Shown here piece after piece: positions 61,801 to 64,000 of a DNA stretch of 64,000 nt. Where the stretch lies: assembly GCA_028279065.1 (NCBI GenBank), contig JANQSY010000022.1:1-64000 (forward strand). The letters run 5' to 3'. A model generated the notes under the pieces. The model was not told where the DNA came from. It saw only the letters and a list, made by a program, of their open reading frames with translations, and searched no databases. How positions within the stretch are numbered: the first letter of the stretch is position 1; the number at the start of each line of letters is the position of its first letter. The translations under genes and the position numbers were made by a program. The DNA is from Cytophagales bacterium. GTDB lineage: Bacteria > Bacteroidota > Bacteroidia > Cytophagales > CCMP332.

Positions 61801-62589
61801 ATGAGTCAGCTCTCAGCAAATATTCATCCTAATGCGCGAATAGGTGAAAATGTGGTCATAGAACCGTTCGCCACGATTGAAGGAGATGTTGAGATCGGGG
61901 ATGGTTCCTGGATAGGCCCCAATGCGGTAATTGGAAATGGGGCCAGGATCGGGAAGAACTGTAAGATCTTCGCTGGAGCCGCTGTATCAGGGGTGCCACA
62001 GGACCTGAAATTTGGAGGAGAGGAAACCACATGCGAGATCGGAGATAACACCGTGATCAGAGAGTTTGTAACCATCAGCCGAGGAACAACAGACAGGCAT
62101 AGAACCGTGATAGGAAGCAATTGCCTCCTTATGGCCTATGTTCACATAGCCCATGATTGCATTATTGGGGACCATTGCATCCTAGTAAATAGCGTTCAGG
62201 TGGCAGGGCATGTTATTATCGAAGATTTTGCCATCATCGGAGGCACCACGGCCGTTCACCAATTCGTTAGGGTCGGATGCCATGCTATGATTGCCGGGGG
62301 ATCCCTGGTCAGAAAGGATGTTCCTCCTTACATAAAAGCTGGCAGAGAACCCCTTGCATATAGCGGTGTAAATACTGTTGGATTAAGGAGAAGGGGATTT
62401 ACCAATGAAATGATCAATCAGATCCAGGATATCTATCGAGTGGTTTACCAGGATGGTCTAAACAATTCAAAAGCTATGGAGATCCTTAACAATGAGATCC
62501 CCCAAAGCAAGGAAAGGGACGAGATCATTAACTTCATTTCAAAATCAGAAAGGGGAATAACCAAGGGTTATACCCAAACGATGAAATGA
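61801..62589 (+). CDS. lpxA: UDP-N-acetylglucosamine acyltransferase
   Basis: At 262 residues, LpxA has the beta-helix of hexapeptide repeats (NARIGENVVIEPFATIEGDVEIGDGSWIGPNAVIG). The catalytic histidine region is AYVHIAHDCIIGDHCILVNSVQVAGHVII. GLRRRGFTNEMINQIQDIYRVVY begins the C-terminal helical part. It adds the first acyl chain to UDP-GlcNAc. The start is 1 bp after the lpxC/fabZ stop and the gene overlaps the ABC gene by 4 bp. Confidence 0.96.
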   Translation: MSQLSANIHPNARIGENVVIEPFATIEGDVEIGDGSWIGPNAVIGNGARIGKNCKIFAGAAVSGVPQDLKFGGEETTCEIGDNTVIREFVTISRGTTDRHRTVIGSNCLLMAYVHIAHDCIIGDHCILVNSVQVAGHVIIEDFAIIGGTTAVHQFVRVGCHAMIAGGSLVRKDVPPYIKAGREPLAYSGVNTVGLRRRGFTNEMINQIQDIYRVVYQDGLNNSKAMEILNNEIPQSKERDEIINFISKSERGITKGYTQTMK

Positions 62590-63191
62590 TCATCAAGACT
62601 TTAAACCTGGGCAAAAGGTTTGGAGTTCAGCACATCATCCGGGACTTGAACCTGGAATTCTCTTCTGGAAACTCTTACGCTATCACGGGGCCAAATGGAA
62701 GTGGAAAATCAACTCTACTAAAACTTCTTTCAGGAATTTTGCCCCCATCTAAAGGCAAGGTCCTTTACCTGGATTCAGGATCAGAAATTCCCCACGATAA
62801 ATGGTATGGATTGATATCAGTGGCTGCACCATATATGGATGTCATAGAGGACTTTACACTGGATGAAAGTCTGGATTTTCATTCCAAGTTCCTCAAAAAA
62901 CCAAAGAAGGAATGGAAGGAAAAGATCCTTCAGGACCTGAAGTTCAAAGGGGTCGAAAATAAATTGATAAGAGACTTCTCTTCTGGAATGAAGCAAAGAT
63001 TGAAGTTAAGCCTTGCTTTCAATTCCGACTCTCCTATTGTCTTCCTCGATGAGCCAATGACCAATCTTGATAAACAGGGTCAAGAATGGTACCTAAGCTC
63101 GCTCCAGCAAAAAAAAGATGGAATTTTGATCGTATTCTCAAATAGACAGGAGGAATACCGGCAGATTGAAAAAACCATTGCTCTTTCCTAG
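62586..63191 (+). CDS. ABC transporter ATP-binding protein encoded without a permease
   Basis: The 201-residue ATPase has Walker A GPNGSGKSTLLKLL, signature SSGMKQRLKLSLAF, Walker B IVFLDEPMTNLD and a short C-terminus. It overlaps lpxA by 4 bp and is followed by no permease: the next gene, on the other strand, is a sodium symporter. A role in export of a lipid A precursor or in cell envelope assembly is a guess from position. The stop is nested with the symporter's stop in a CTAG. Confidence 0.86.
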   Translation: MIIKTLNLGKRFGVQHIIRDLNLEFSSGNSYAITGPNGSGKSTLLKLLSGILPPSKGKVLYLDSGSEIPHDKWYGLISVAAPYMDVIEDFTLDESLDFHSKFLKKPKKEWKEKILQDLKFKGVENKLIRDFSSGMKQRLKLSLAFNSDSPIVFLDEPMTNLDKQGQEWYLSSLQQKKDGILIVFSNRQEEYRQIEKTIALS

Positions 63192-64000
63192 TCCATTATC
63201 CTATCGCGGAAAAAGATAGAGAACAGGAAAGAAAGCAGGATCACCAAAAAGCACCCGATCATATTGTACCATAGGTAGCCAACCTGTTCCGAAACCAAAA
63301 GAAATAAAACCACCACTGTTATCTGAGCCAAGATACCACCTAGAAATATAGGGAGAGCCTGGCTTTTCTTGAAAAGAAAGGTGGTCAGAAATAATCCTAA
63401 AATTGTTCCGTAAAATATTGATCCTAAGATATTTACAGCCTCAATAAGGTTTTCCAACAAATGCGCAAATAGGGCAAATAGGATTGCAAGAACTCCCCAG
63501 AAAAAGGTGAAGACCTTGGAAGAATTCAGGTAATGGTGATCGGTTTCATGCGGGCTGATCACCCGTTTATAAAAGTCCATTGTGGTCGTCGAGCCAAGGG
63601 CATTCAACTCGCCAGACGTAGAAGACATAGCAGCTGATACAATGACGGCAATTAGAAGGCCAATGATCCCGTGAGGAAGGTAATTCAGTATAAATCTGAG
63701 GAAAACAAAATCGGAATCCTTCGCATTGGGATCATCTGAATTCTTTATTACCAATTCCTTTGCCCTATCCCTTATCCTTATGCTCTCATCATAATTTTCG
63801 CGTGCCGCAATCAAATATTGCCCTGCATCTTCCTTACCTTCTTTTTTTGACTGAATAAAACCTTCTATGCTTGCCTTCTTTTTCCTGAATATATTTTCAT
63901 GGCTTCCCCTCAATTCCACAATCTCTCTAGCGGCCTTGCCATCGGGAATGCCATTCAGGGCATTTTCATTAAAGAGCAATGGGGGTTGAAAAAACTGGTA
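63188..64000 (-). CDS. Sodium:solute symporter (SSS) family, N-terminal part beyond window
   Basis: The frame is open at the right edge (271 codons seen). Helices such as YLPHGIIGLLIAVIVSAAMSS and VFTFFWGVLAILFALFAHLL, and the SGELNALGSTTTMDFYKR motif, are typical of the SSS family (SLC5-like). The loop EIVELRGSHENIFRKKKASIEGFIQSKKEGKEDA is a charged insertion. It would carry a solute in with sodium; the substrate is unknown. The frame reads on through YQFFQPPLLFNE at the edge, so the internal TTG at 63979 is not the true start. Confidence 0.83.
   Translation of the reverse strand, partial: YQFFQPPLLFNENALNGIPDGKAAREIVELRGSHENIFRKKKASIEGFIQSKKEGKEDAGQYLIAARENYDESIRIRDRAKELVIKNSDDPNAKDSDFVFLRFILNYLPHGIIGLLIAVIVSAAMSSTSGELNALGSTTTMDFYKRVISPHETDHHYLNSSKVFTFFWGVLAILFALFAHLLENLIEAVNILGSIFYGTILGLFLTTFLFKKSQALPIFLGGILAQITVVVLFLLVSEQVGYLWYNMIGCFLVILLSFLFSIFFRDRIMD

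Overview
The window looks like chromosomal DNA of a gliding, type IX secretion (T9SS)-bearing member of the Bacteroidota. The evidence is a gldA-gldF-gldG operon, a PorX-type PglZ response regulator, three secreted proteins with type A C-terminal sorting domains, one with a gliding-associated (CHU_C, type B) C-terminus, a TonB receptor/DUF4249 pair, S46 and S9 peptidases, an LpxC-FabZ fusion, and promoter elements of the Bacteroidota TAnnTTTG type instead of Shine-Dalgarno signals. I cannot place it to genus. I saw no rRNA, tRNA, CRISPR array, insertion sequence, phage gene or integration scar. No gap between genes exceeds about 255 bp.

Layout. 1-4.8 kb: the end of a FAS1-domain lipoprotein, then two tandem paralogous T9SS cargo proteins, each with its own terminator. 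4.9-10.9 kb: a pterin pair (6-pyruvoyl-tetrahydropterin synthase-like and FolE), a DPP4-like S9 peptidase, a LOG-family protein and a DUF4139 protein. 10.9-15.1 kb (minus): gldA-gldF-gldG-DUF4340. 15.3-23 kb: cardiolipin synthase and oligopeptidase B, facing valS-nnr. 23-26.6 kb: two divergent sulfotransferase-like genes, a haem c lipoprotein and a GT39-like glycosyltransferase. 26.6-32 kb: heme A synthase, YceI protein, methyltransferase, S46 peptidase and a helical-repeat protein. 32-35.6 kb: PadR regulator with a MacB/FtsX-type permease, and a DUF1801/YdeI protein. 35.7-41.9 kb: T9SS cargo, TonB receptor with DUF4249 lipoprotein, bestrophin-like channel. 42-46.4 kb: Na+-symporter, ECF sigma factor with a small membrane protein, polyphosphate kinase. 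46.5-50.2 kb: an acidic heptad-repeat lipoprotein and a compact five-gene operon (methyltransferase, IF-2B-like, DinB, YdeI, SDR). 50.2-54.7 kb: CHU_C protein, fumarylacetoacetase and flavin reductase. 54.7-64 kb: porX-tsaE-ald diverging from an HD hydrolase and the lpxD-lpxC/fabZ-lpxA-ABC lipid A cluster, then a truncated sodium:solute symporter.

How it fits together. The T9SS theme recurs: gliding ABC transporter, PorX regulator and at least four exported cargoes. The lipid A genes are also relevant, because type A cargo is normally anchored to a special lipopolysaccharide. The PTPS/FolE pair and fumarylacetoacetase would fit an aromatic amino acid degradation route using tetrahydrobiopterin, which is an inference. 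I found no obvious wholly new system. The best leads are the tandem cargo duplication, the animal-like PTPS, the five-gene operon with an IF-2B-like protein lacking the isomerase cysteine, the PadR upstream direct repeats, the palindrome over the symporter promoter, and the heptad-repeat lipoprotein.
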